Shown in pieces: positions 6,082-13,122 of a DNA stretch of 17,560 bases. The notes under the pieces are model-generated. The model saw nothing but the letters and a program-made list of their open reading frames with translations. It was not told the DNA's origin and did no database searches. The number at the start of each line of letters is the position of its first letter. Position 1 is the first letter of the stretch. A program made the position numbers and the translations under genes. This DNA is from Oscillospiraceae bacterium (GTDB lineage: Bacteria > Bacillota > Clostridia > Oscillospirales > Oscillospiraceae), in the NCBI GenBank assembly GCA_902767395.1, contig CACXHI010000237.1, positions 1 to 17,560 on the forward strand, written 5' to 3'.

Positions 6082-6627
6082 ATGGAAGAACACAAGCATC
6101 CCGCGCCGGAGGCGGCGCAGGAGAAACAGACTGCACGCCAGACCCCTGACGCGCCCCACGCGCCGGAGGAACGTGCGCCGCTGGAGGAGCGGGTGGAGCA
6201 GATGCCGAGCTTTCAGGAGCTGATTTCCGGCGCTTACCGCGAGGACTATCTGAAGGCCGTCAGCGAGACCATGCTGGCGCAGGCGAGAGAAACCGAGCGC
6301 TATCTGGCCTATCGGGAGCTGCGCTTCCGCGCCGAGGCGGTCAAGCGCGACTACCCCGACTTCGATCTGGAGCGGGAGCTGGAGAATCCCACCTTCGCCC
6401 GCCTGCTTGAAAACGGCGTCGATCCCAAGACCGCCTACGAGGTCGTCCACCACGAGACGCTGTGCCGCCGGGAGGAGCGTCTGGCGCAGAACGCCGCAAG
6501 GCCGCAGGAAAACGGTCTGACCGGCGGCTCCGCCGCCTTCAGCAAGGCCGACCCCAGAGCCCTCACCCGGCAGGAACGCCGCCAGCTTCGCCGCCGCGCC
6601 GCCCGCGGGGAAGAAATCGTATGGTAA
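6082..6627 (+). CDS. Probable capsid scaffolding protein
   Basis: The 181-residue, highly charged helical protein sits directly ahead of the major capsid gene, the usual place for a scaffold. The N-terminal 40 residues are a disordered Pro/Glu/Ala stretch. The middle (PSFQELISGAYREDYLKAVS, then YLAYRELRFRAEAVKRDYPD) is helical. The C terminus carries ENGL, then SKADPRALTRQERRQLRR and a basic end (RAARGEEIVW), resembling a short helix-turn-helix that binds the inner capsid surface, as in P22-type scaffolds. The same end (ADPRxLTRxERxxLxRRAARGE) recurs in Firmicutes phage scaffolds, as far as I recall. The start is the ATG at 6082 with AAAGGAG 7 bases upstream. No protease motif is seen, so the scaffold is probably released or recycled, not cleaved. 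The assignment is by position and composition. Confidence 0.65.
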   Translation: MEEHKHPAPEAAQEKQTARQTPDAPHAPEERAPLEERVEQMPSFQELISGAYREDYLKAVSETMLAQARETERYLAYRELRFRAEAVKRDYPDFDLERELENPTFARLLENGVDPKTAYEVVHHETLCRREERLAQNAARPQENGLTGGSAAFSKADPRALTRQERRQLRRRAARGEEIVW

Positions 6628-6651
6628 ACAGAACGTGAAAGGAGTCCTTCT

Positions 6652-7995
6652 ATGAATTTGACCGTCAACACCACCGCAGGCGATGTGAACGCTTTTGATT
6701 CCTCCGCCCTGAACGTCACCGGCGCGATGAGCGCGGCGATGAAGACCTACTATGACACCGAGCTTCTGGAGAACGCCCGGCCCCGGCTGATCTTCACCCA
6801 GCTTGGCAAATCCCAGTTTCTCCCCGCCGGACACGGCGACAGCGTCCAGTGGCGCAAGTGGAACACCTTTGACAAGTCCCTGACCCCCCTGACCGAGGGC
6901 GTGATCCCCACCGGCCAGAAGTTCGGGCAGAGCGCCGTGACCGTCTCCGTGCAGCAGTACGGAGATTACGCGGCAATTTCCGACCGTCTGAACCTTCACG
7001 CCGTGGACAACGTTCTGCTCGGCGCCGCCGAGGAAATGGGCGCAGCCGGCGGCGAAACGGCGGACACGCTGGTGCGCAACGAGCTTTGCACCGGCACCTC
7101 CGTCCTCTACGCCGACACGCTGGATCAGAACGGGGCCGTGGTCTCCACGCCCACGGGCCGATCCGGGCTCTCGGCGGACAACAACCGCCTGACCCCCGAC
7201 GTGGTCAACAAGGCCTACACCTTCCTCAAGAAGCAGAAGGCCCCCTTCTTCGAGGGCAACAAATACGTCGCCGTGATTCATCCCTCCGCCGCCTATGATC
7301 TGCGCTCCCACCCCGACTGGATGGAAGCGCACAAGTACGCCGCAGCCCGGGAAATCTTCGAGGGCGAGATCGGAGAGCTGCACGGCGTCCGCTTCGTGGA
7401 GAGCACCGAGGCCCCCATCTTCAACGGCGGCCCCCTGTTCACGGCAGACCAGCCCAATCTGACCGTCTCCGCCGCGACGAACAGCGATTCCACGGCCTCC
7501 GCCCAGTTCGGTGAGACCTCGGCCTACCGCGTCACGGTCAAGGAGACTCTGACCGCCCCCATCGCGGAGGCGCTGGTGGGGCGCAGAGTCCACGTCTACG
7601 ACGCCTCCACCGGGGCCATGGCCGGAACGGTGGAGATTGTGGGCGCAACCGTGAGTGGGAAGTATCTCTGGCTGGCGGCGCAGGCCCCCGTCACCCTCTC
7701 CGGCGCCAGCGGCGCGGAGGATACGCTCTGGCCCGGCGAGGGCGGCGACTCCCGCAACGGCCCCTGCGCGGTCTACGGCACCCTGTTTTTCGGCAAGGAC
7801 GCCTTCGGCGTCGTCGATCCCGAGGGCATGGGGATGGAAATGATCATCAAGGACGCCGCCCAGATCGGCGGCCCCCTGAACCAGTTCTCCACCGTCGGCT
7901 ACAAGTTTGAGAGCGCGACGAAGATCCTCTATCAGAACCGGATGATCCGCGTCGAATCCTGCTCGGCCTACTCCGGCGTAGACGAGGCGAACTAA
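6652..7995 (+). CDS. Major capsid protein, N4-gp56 family
   Basis: The 447-residue product fits the N4-gp56 HK97-fold capsid family. Diagnostic segments in order are MKTYYDTELLENARPRLIFT (residues 24-43), SVQWRKWNTFDKSLTPLTEG, QQYGDYAAISDRLNLHAVDN and GGETADTLVRNEL. HPSAAYDLRSHPDW and GELHGVRFVESTEAPIF follow, and the C-terminal VYGTLFFGKDAFGVVDPEGM ends in a VGYKFE-type strand. An insertion of roughly 85 residues (about 285-370, beginning near SAYRVTVKETL) is beta-rich, with VHVYDAST and VEIVGATVSGKYLWLAA. It looks like an added surface domain. The start is the ATG at 6652, behind AAAGGAG. A GC-rich hairpin follows the stop. The gene is intact and in the expected position after the scaffold, so functional shells are plausible. 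The domain insertion is an inference from comparison with remembered family members. Confidence 0.9.
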   Translation: MNLTVNTTAGDVNAFDSSALNVTGAMSAAMKTYYDTELLENARPRLIFTQLGKSQFLPAGHGDSVQWRKWNTFDKSLTPLTEGVIPTGQKFGQSAVTVSVQQYGDYAAISDRLNLHAVDNVLLGAAEEMGAAGGETADTLVRNELCTGTSVLYADTLDQNGAVVSTPTGRSGLSADNNRLTPDVVNKAYTFLKKQKAPFFEGNKYVAVIHPSAAYDLRSHPDWMEAHKYAAAREIFEGEIGELHGVRFVESTEAPIFNGGPLFTADQPNLTVSAATNSDSTASAQFGETSAYRVTVKETLTAPIAEALVGRRVHVYDASTGAMAGTVEIVGATVSGKYLWLAAQAPVTLSGASGAEDTLWPGEGGDSRNGPCAVYGTLFFGKDAFGVVDPEGMGMEMIIKDAAQIGGPLNQFSTVGYKFESATKILYQNRMIRVESCSAYSGVDEAN

Positions 7996-8002
7996 CAAAC
8001 GT

Positions 8003-8033
8003 ACGCCGCCGGCGCGTCTCGCGCCGGCGGCGT
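8003..8033 (+). promoter_or_regulatory. GC-rich hairpin after the capsid gene, probable mRNA-level control
   Basis: A perfect 13-bp inverted repeat has arms ACGCCGCCGGCGC (8003-8015) and GCGCCGGCGGCGT (8021-8033) with a 5-base loop. It begins 7 bases after the capsid stop and has no T-run, so it should not terminate fully. Such a stem would protect the 3' end of capsid mRNA and reduce downstream expression. It ends 11 bases before the AAAGGAGG of the next gene. Confidence 0.75.
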
Positions 8034-8056
8034 GGGCCAACGGCAAAGGAGGCGCT

Positions 8057-10105
8057 ATGCAATTTCCCATGCTGAAGCCGACGAATCGGCGGAGAATTCT
8101 CATCGACCGATTTCGGGGCTATGAGCACACCCCGGCGGTCTCCGCCGGGGCGTTTTACGACATGAAAAACCTTTCCGGCGAGGGCGCGCCGCTGATTTCC
8201 GTCCGGCGGCGGCGTACCGAGGCGGAGACGATCGACGACTGTCCGACGGACTGCGTGCTTGCCATGGCAGGGCGCGGCTCGCCCGTGGTCCTCGACGCCC
8301 ACGGAACGCTCTGGTGCGGCGGACATCCGCTGCCCCGCCTTTTGGACGGGACGATCACCCTCTACGCCGTCGATGACCGCGGCGCGGACGTGCCCATTCC
8401 CCGCCGGGACAGGCTGCTGGAGAGCCTGGTCCGCCCCGGCAGCTACGAATTCCGCTACGACGCCGCCCTCGAACGCTGGATGGGGTCGGAGACCTTCGGC
8501 AGCCTGCCGGATTACGTACTGGGCGAAGCGCCCCGCACCGACGGAATGCGCATCACGGTACACTATGCCTATACGCTCTCGCAGATCGGCCTGCGGCGAA
8601 TGGTCTTCCTCGGCGGCTGGGTCTGCATCTTCCCCGACGGGAAATACGCGAATACCGTCAAGCTCCGGCAGTGGCAGGAGCTGGAGGAGGGCGTGGACTA
8701 CGGCAGCATGGGGCAGAAAAACGTCTGCACCGCGGGAACCGCCACGATTCAGGCCTGCAACGCCGAGGGCACGGTCTGCGCCGTCACTTGGGCCGACGCC
8801 GCGCCGAGCAGCGGCTACTGGGTGGACACAACCGAGTCCGAGCCGAAGCTGAAGGCCTGGTCGGAGAGTCAGGGCCTGTGGCTGGAGACGAATCCCTATC
8901 TGCGCTGCGCCATAGCCGGCGCGGCCAAGGGGCTGCGGGCGGGCGACGGCGTGACGCTGCGCTCCGCCGTGGACCCGGCGGCCTCGGGCTGGCGGGCGCT
9001 GGAGCAGTTCTGGAGCGGGACGCACGTGCTGGTGGACGCCTATCACGATCCCGGCGCGGCGGATCGGGCCGAGGGGACCGACGACTACGTAATCCTCACG
9101 GGGATGCTCCCGCAGGATTACAGTCTGGCGCTGGAGCGCTTTGGCCTGACCTATTTCGTGCTGGATCGGGCGGTGCCGGACATGGACTTCGTGGTGGAGG
9201 CCGCCAACCGGCTCTGGGGCTGTCACTGCGGCGACGGCGTGAACGAGCTGTACGGCTGCAAGCTGGGTGACTTTCGGAACTGGAGCGTCTTTCAGGGCAT
9301 TTCCACCGACAGCTACCGCGTGGCGCGGGGCCACGACGGGCCGTACACCGGCGCGGCGGTGCTGGGCGGCTGCCCGATCTTCTTTCGCGCGGACTGTCTG
9401 GAAAAAATCTATCCCTCCGCAAACGGGGATCACGGCGTGGTCACCGTCAGTCTGAGCGGCATCGAGGCCGGAAGCGCAGACAGCGCCGTGGTGATCCGCG
9501 ACCGGCTCTACTATAAGTCGGCGGAGGGCATCTGCGTCTACAACGGAACCCTTCCGACCCTCGTCTCCCGGGCGCTGGGCGACGAAGCCTACCGGAACGC
9601 GGTCGGCGCGGCGCTGGGCAGCCGCTATTACGTCTGCATGTACGACAAGACGGGCACGCCCTCGCTGTTCGTGCTCGACACCGAGACCGGCTGCTGGCAC
9701 CGGGAGGACGAATGCTCCTTCCTCGCCTCCTACACGCAGGACAACCGCCTCTATCTGCTGCAGACCCTCGGCAGCGCGCCGGTCTGTGTGAACGAGGCCG
9801 AGGACAGCGAATCCGTGGACTGGTGGGCCGAGACCGGAGATCTGCTCCCCAAGCTGGGCGTGCGGCGACAGGTCACCCGGCTCCAGCTCACGGTGAAGTT
9901 AGCCCTCGGCGCGGAAATGCGGGTCTATCTGCGCTATGACGGCGGCCCGTGGCTGCGCAAGGGCGAGGTCACCGGCAACCGCCTGCACACCGTCACCCTG
10001 CCCGTTCCGCCCCGCCGCTGTGAACGGCTCCAGCTCCGCATCGAGGGCACCGGCGGCATGGAGCTGCACCGACTCACGTGGCTGACGGAAGCGATGGACA
10101 ATTAA
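8057..10105 (+). CDS. Large beta-rich virion protein, probable tail nozzle / head stabilization (T7 gp12- or P22 gp10-like)
   Basis: The 682-residue protein is the largest in the block. The N terminus reads FRGYEHTPAVSAGAFYDMKN, then LSGEGAPLISVRRRR. This arrangement (a short Gly-containing loop, then 'DMxNLSxxxxPxLxxR') is common at the start of podovirus nozzle and stabilization proteins. The rest is strand-rich with repeated YRVARG, FVLDTETGCWHRED and LYLLQ-type blades, suggesting a propeller or all-beta barrel. It lies after the capsid gene, where a connector closing the portal channel would be expected. It could also be a decoration or receptor-binding protein, although no spike or lyase motif was seen. 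The start is the ATG at 8057, 4 bases behind AAAGGAGG. The ORF is intact. The product assignment is an inference from N-terminal pattern, size and position. Confidence 0.5.
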   Translation: MQFPMLKPTNRRRILIDRFRGYEHTPAVSAGAFYDMKNLSGEGAPLISVRRRRTEAETIDDCPTDCVLAMAGRGSPVVLDAHGTLWCGGHPLPRLLDGTITLYAVDDRGADVPIPRRDRLLESLVRPGSYEFRYDAALERWMGSETFGSLPDYVLGEAPRTDGMRITVHYAYTLSQIGLRRMVFLGGWVCIFPDGKYANTVKLRQWQELEEGVDYGSMGQKNVCTAGTATIQACNAEGTVCAVTWADAAPSSGYWVDTTESEPKLKAWSESQGLWLETNPYLRCAIAGAAKGLRAGDGVTLRSAVDPAASGWRALEQFWSGTHVLVDAYHDPGAADRAEGTDDYVILTGMLPQDYSLALERFGLTYFVLDRAVPDMDFVVEAANRLWGCHCGDGVNELYGCKLGDFRNWSVFQGISTDSYRVARGHDGPYTGAAVLGGCPIFFRADCLEKIYPSANGDHGVVTVSLSGIEAGSADSAVVIRDRLYYKSAEGICVYNGTLPTLVSRALGDEAYRNAVGAALGSRYYVCMYDKTGTPSLFVLDTETGCWHREDECSFLASYTQDNRLYLLQTLGSAPVCVNEAEDSESVDWWAETGDLLPKLGVRRQVTRLQLTVKLALGAEMRVYLRYDGGPWLRKGEVTGNRLHTVTLPVPPRRCERLQLRIEGTGGMELHRLTWLTEAMDN

Positions 10106-10182
10106 GAATTGAGCGTGCAGAACAGGGAACAGGTAATCAACAACAAGAATCGAATCATACAGCAAAACGAAGGAGGCACGTT
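10106..10182 (+). repeat. A+G-rich degenerate repeat between nozzle gene and 47-residue gene
   Basis: The 77-base gap carries AACAGGGAACAGGTAATCAA (10121-10140) and then CAACAAG. It shares the GAACAGGGAA core with 1741-1765 and 13237-13260. AAGGAGG near 10170-10176 is the ribosome site of the following gene. No terminator was found here, so the run can be co-transcribed. Confidence 0.5.
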
Positions 10183-10326
10183 ATGGAATGGTTAGAGCTG
10201 CCCTCCCGACCGGAGGGCACGACGGAGGAACGGATTGCCCAGCTCTGGGAAAATCTGTTCCGGCTGGTGGAACGGCTGAACGCTATGAGCGCGGAGGCGG
10301 CGCCGTCGGAGAAGCGCGGCACATGA
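10183..10326 (+). CDS. 47-residue helical protein ahead of the terminase genes
   Basis: The product begins MEWLELPSRPEGTTEERIAQ and continues LWENLFRLVERLNAM before a short polar tail. It is a short amphipathic helix preceded by a Pro/Glu-rich turn, with no cysteines or membrane segment. Similar 45-60 residue proteins (an 'EWLxLPxRPEGTxEEQLxxLWxYLFxLxExLN' pattern) recur in Firmicutes prophages near connector or packaging genes. I know of no proven function. The start is the ATG at 10183, with AAGGAGG 6 bases upstream. Its stop overlaps the next start as ATGA, so it is tightly coupled to the terminase small subunit. It could be a helical partner of that protein, supplying part of its missing N-terminal region; this is speculation from gene order only. 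Confidence 0.6.
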   Translation: MEWLELPSRPEGTTEERIAQLWENLFRLVERLNAMSAEAAPSEKRGT

Positions 10327-10619
10327 GCGAGGAGGATATTCTGAAGGCCCTGCGGGCCATCGCCTTCTCCGATTTCACGGACTATATCTGGATCGAGGAC
10401 GGACAGGTGCGCATCCGGGAGACCAGCGAGCTGGACAGCGGACAGCGCGCCGCCATCGCCGGGATCAAGGACACCGGCAAGGGCGTGGAAATCAAGCTCC
10501 ACGACAAGCAGAAGGCGCTGGAGCTGCTGGTCAAGTATCAGGGCATGTTCGAGCACCCGGAGGACGCGCCCGAGCTCTGCGTCCGCTTCACGGATGAAGC
10601 CGAGGCGCTGAGCCTATGA
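10323..10619 (+). CDS. Terminase small subunit, short form lacking the N-terminal DNA-binding domain
   Basis: The 98-residue protein matches the C-terminal part of Terminase_2 (XtmA-like) small subunits. The helix DILKALRAIAFSDFTDYIWI comes first, then a strand VRIRETSELDSGQRAAIAGI, then KDTGKGVEIKLHDKQKALEL, ending with LLVKYQGMF. In full-length relatives this comes after an HTH domain that recognises pac DNA. That domain is absent here, because the ORF begins at the ATG (10323) overlapping the stop of the preceding 47-residue gene. The upstream frame is only a shadow of that gene. The remaining part in known proteins oligomerises and contacts the large subunit. The product may therefore regulate packaging without sequence-specific DNA selection. 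The 3' end overlaps the large-subunit start as ATGA, a tight coupling that supports the pairing. Confidence 0.75.
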   Translation: MSEEDILKALRAIAFSDFTDYIWIEDGQVRIRETSELDSGQRAAIAGIKDTGKGVEIKLHDKQKALELLVKYQGMFEHPEDAPELCVRFTDEAEALSL

Positions 10620-12010
10620 CGGAGCTGCGGATCGCGCAACCGAACGACAAGCAGCGCAAAATGCTGGAGGCCGCCACAAAGCACGTCGGCTTCGGCGGTG
10701 CGCGCGGCGGCGGCAAGAGCTGGGCCGTTCGGACGAAGGCGAAGCTGCTGGCACTGCGCTATCCGGGGATCAAGCTGCTGATTGTCCGCCGGACTTACCC
10801 GGAGCTGATCAACAACCACGTCCAGATTCTCCGCGCCGAGCTGCTGGGCGTGGCCCAGTACAACGACAAGGATAAGCTGCTCCGCTTTCCCAACGGCTCC
10901 ACGATTCACTTTATGTACTGCGCCCGGGACGGCGATCTGGACCGTTTGCAGGGCGTGGAGTACGACGTGATCTTCCTCGACGAGGCCACCCAGCTCTCGG
11001 AATACCAGATGAAGACGATCACGGCCTGTCTTCGCGGTGTGAACAGCTTCCCCAAGCGCATCTATTATACCTGCAACCCCGGCGGGCAGGGACACGGCTA
11101 CATCAAGCGCATTTTCATCGACCGTCGCTATGAGGCCGGGGAGGACGCAGCGGACTACACCTTTATCCAGAGTCTTGTCACCGACAACAAGGCCCTCATG
11201 GCGTCCCAGCCGGACTATATTAAGCAGCTTGAGGCGCTGCCGGAGAAGCTGCGCCGGGCGTGGCTGGAGGGGGACTGGGACATCTTCGAGGGCCAGTTCT
11301 TCGAGGAATTCCGCGTCGCGCCCGACCCGGCCCGCTGCGCGCAGGCCGGAATCGACGTGGAGCAGGCGAGAATCCACGGCTTCTGGACCCATGTGATCCC
11401 CGCCTTCGACCCGCCGCAGGAGTGGAAGCTCTACCGCTCCTTCGACTGGGGCTACTCCAAGCCCTTCTCCTGCGCGTGGTGGGCCGTGGATTTCGACGGG
11501 CGAATCTACCGCATTTTAGAACTGTACGGCTGCACCCGGACGCCGAACGAGGGTGTGAAATGGACGCCGGACGAGGTGTTCCGCCGCATCCGGCAGACCG
11601 AGGAGACGCATCCGTGGCTGCGCGGCAGACGGATCGAAGGCGTAGCCGACCCGGCCATCTGGGATCAGTCGGGCGGCGAGAGCATTGCGGAAACCGCCGA
11701 GCGGTATCGGGTCTATTTCTCCCCCGGCGACCACAAGCGGATTCCCGGCTGGATGCAGTGCCACTACCGCCTGCAATTCGACGAAAACGGCGTGCCGATG
11801 ATGTACGTCTTCGACACCTGCAAGGCCTTTCTGCGAACGGTTCCGCAGCTCATCTACGATCCGCTCCGCCCGGAGGATCTGGACACGTCGTTGGAGGATC
11901 ACGTCGCGGACGAGTGGCGCTATCTGTGCATGGCGCGGCCCATCGCGCCGAAGGCGGAGCAAAACGAACCGCAGGCAGGTCACCCATGGGGAAACCCGCT
12001 TGCGGATTGA
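10616..12010 (+). CDS. Phage terminase large subunit (ATPase and nuclease)
   Basis: The 464-residue enzyme pumps DNA into proheads and cuts it. The N-terminal ATPase has Walker A GGARGGGKS (residues 27-35), Walker B VIFLDEA with the acidic pair D122-E123, and the coupling motif TCNPGG (152-157). The nuclease domain of RNase H fold shows YRSFDWGYSKPF with D277, then VADPAIWDQSGGE with D345, and a third acidic region LEDHVADEW (D428/D432). All three candidate metal ligands are present, so the enzyme looks active. The length is typical. The start is the ATG at 10616, overlapping the small-subunit stop by 4 bases. Unusually, the terminase pair closes the structural run instead of opening it. A palindromic repeat follows the stop. 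Confidence 0.95.
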   Translation: MTELRIAQPNDKQRKMLEAATKHVGFGGARGGGKSWAVRTKAKLLALRYPGIKLLIVRRTYPELINNHVQILRAELLGVAQYNDKDKLLRFPNGSTIHFMYCARDGDLDRLQGVEYDVIFLDEATQLSEYQMKTITACLRGVNSFPKRIYYTCNPGGQGHGYIKRIFIDRRYEAGEDAADYTFIQSLVTDNKALMASQPDYIKQLEALPEKLRRAWLEGDWDIFEGQFFEEFRVAPDPARCAQAGIDVEQARIHGFWTHVIPAFDPPQEWKLYRSFDWGYSKPFSCAWWAVDFDGRIYRILELYGCTRTPNEGVKWTPDEVFRRIRQTEETHPWLRGRRIEGVADPAIWDQSGGESIAETAERYRVYFSPGDHKRIPGWMQCHYRLQFDENGVPMMYVFDTCKAFLRTVPQLIYDPLRPEDLDTSLEDHVADEWRYLCMARPIAPKAEQNEPQAGHPWGNPLAD

Positions 12011-12043
12011 GGTGATAAAACGCTGCGTTTTCGTCCCGCCGAC

Positions 12044-12094
12044 CGCACCCACCCCGTAGGGGTCGGGACACCCGTCCCCTACGGGGTGGGTGCG
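12044..12094. repeat. Long palindromic intergenic repeat between convergent terminase and ytvI-like genes
   Basis: A perfect 19-bp stem (12044-12062 with 12076-12094; inner arm GCACCCACCCCGTAGGGG) is extended, after a T-T mismatch, by CGGG/CCCG around ACA. The GTAGGGG...CCCCTAC style suggests an interspersed repeat family of this genome. It can act as a two-way transcription barrier, though no T-run follows on the plus strand. Its right arm contains the stop and last codons of the ytvI-like gene. Confidence 0.85.
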
Positions 12095-13122
12095 CAAAGG
12101 GGCTTGAGCAGCATCACGGTGATCGGCAGCAGCAGCATTCCCAGAATCCCGAACAGCCGGTAGCCCGCGTAGAAGGCCATCAGGGTGAACAGGGGGTGCA
12201 GGCCGATCTGCTTGCCGACCAGATGCGGCTCCAGCACCGTCCGCGTCAGGGAGGCTGCCGCGTAGAGCGCCAGCAGACCGAAGCCCCGCGCCGACTGCTC
12301 CTGCAAAAAGCAGATCAGCGCCCACGGGATCAGCACCGCCCCGGTTCCCAGCACGGGCAGAGCGTCCAGCACGGCGATCAGCGCGCCGAAGAGCAGGGGA
12401 AATTCCACGCCCAGCAGCCACAGGCCCAGCGTCAGAATGGAAAAAACAATGAGCCACAGCTTCAGCTGCGCCTTGCACCAGCCGCCGAAGGCCGCGCGCG
12501 CCTTGGTGCGGACGGTGCGCAGGCGAACGACCCACTGCTCCGGCAGACGGCGGCGCAGCCACGCCTTGACCTGCGGCAGGGCGGCGGAGGTCATATAGGT
12601 TGCGATCACGGTCGTCGCGGCCGTGACCAGCAGGCGCGGAACGCCGGTGAAGACCCCCGACACCAGCGCCGAGAGGAAGCTGTAAACCGACTCCACCAGC
12701 CCGGCGCCGCCGGCAAAGACCTCCCCGATCCAGCGGATCAGGGGCGCAGACAGGCCGTCCGGGGCCCGCTGGGCCAGCCCCTCCAGCCAGTCACGCAGAC
12801 CGCGCAGCGTGGGCTGAAGCTGGGTGAGCAGATCCGGAAGCTGCCGCACCAAGCGCAGAAGCTCCTCCCAGAGCACCCGCCCGAAGAAGAACAGCACCAG
12901 CGTCGCGCCGATGAACAGTCCGGTCACGCACAGGCCGGAGCGCAGCCAGCGGGGCAGGCGCGTGCGGCGGCCCAGCGCCGCCACGCCCGGCTCCGCGCCG
13001 AGGGAGAACAGATAGGCCAGCAAAAACGGCAAAAGCAGCGGCAAAAGCGCCAGCGCCACCAGCGCCGCCGCGATCCCGCCGCCCGCCACCATCAGAGGCT
13101 TCTTGTATTTTTGAAGCTGCAC
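12079..13122 (-). CDS. ytvI: AI-2E family membrane protein, YtvI-like
   Basis: The 347-residue polytopic membrane protein has about seven or eight hydrophobic segments. A long N-terminal pair lies at about residues 8-41, followed by 60-85, about 145-183, a cluster at about 225-277, and two near the C terminus. Typical family signatures are GVEFPLLFGALIAVLDALPV, GTGAVLIPWAL, LEPHLVGKQIGLHPL and a LFGILGMLLLPITVMLLKPL end. Within the AI-2E/UPF0118 family, the size and LEPHLVGKQIGLHP-type motif fit YtvI of spore formers. The role in sporulation is not well defined, and export of a small molecule is only inferred from the family. The start is GTG at 13122-13120, with GGGGGGA upstream; in-frame codons further up lack a site. 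The last residues, CAPTP, and the TAG stop lie in a palindromic repeat. Confidence 0.8.
   Translation of the reverse strand: MQLQKYKKPLMVAGGGIAAALVALALLPLLLPFLLAYLFSLGAEPGVAALGRRTRLPRWLRSGLCVTGLFIGATLVLFFFGRVLWEELLRLVRQLPDLLTQLQPTLRGLRDWLEGLAQRAPDGLSAPLIRWIGEVFAGGAGLVESVYSFLSALVSGVFTGVPRLLVTAATTVIATYMTSAALPQVKAWLRRRLPEQWVVRLRTVRTKARAAFGGWCKAQLKLWLIVFSILTLGLWLLGVEFPLLFGALIAVLDALPVLGTGAVLIPWALICFLQEQSARGFGLLALYAAASLTRTVLEPHLVGKQIGLHPLFTLMAFYAGYRLFGILGMLLLPITVMLLKPLCAPTP

Larger units (their letters stand above)
491..12010. mobile_element. Phage-derived head and DNA-packaging block without integrase, tail-fibre or lysis genes
   Basis: This interval spans the repressor and ImmA pair, the divergent control region and the structural run from portal to terminase large subunit. 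It is about 11.5 kb, far below a usual tailed-phage genome. Everything needed to build and fill a head of podovirus type appears present: portal, scaffold, N4-gp56 capsid, connector, probable nozzle and both terminase subunits. No integrase, recombinase, replication, endolysin, holin, tail-fibre or maturation protease gene was seen. The outer limits are inferred from the flanking host genes pnp and ytvI. No flanking direct repeat that would mark att sites was found. Possible identities are a domesticated particle or GTA-like element, a capsid-encoding satellite, or a trimmed prophage. Confidence 0.75.

Noticed and set aside
5401..8103. Minus-strand open frame of about 900 codons, and similar long antisense frames at 1940-3934 and 7847-9700
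   Set aside because: They lie antisense to well-supported phage genes and lack ribosome sites at their starts. Their products are low-complexity G/A/V/L/R/H mixtures typical of shadow frames in GC-rich DNA.
480..12100. att-type direct repeats flanking the phage block
   Set aside because: No convincing identical repeat was seen near 440-1000 matching 12010-13260. The shared GTAGGG-like tracts are palindromic repeats rather than att cores.
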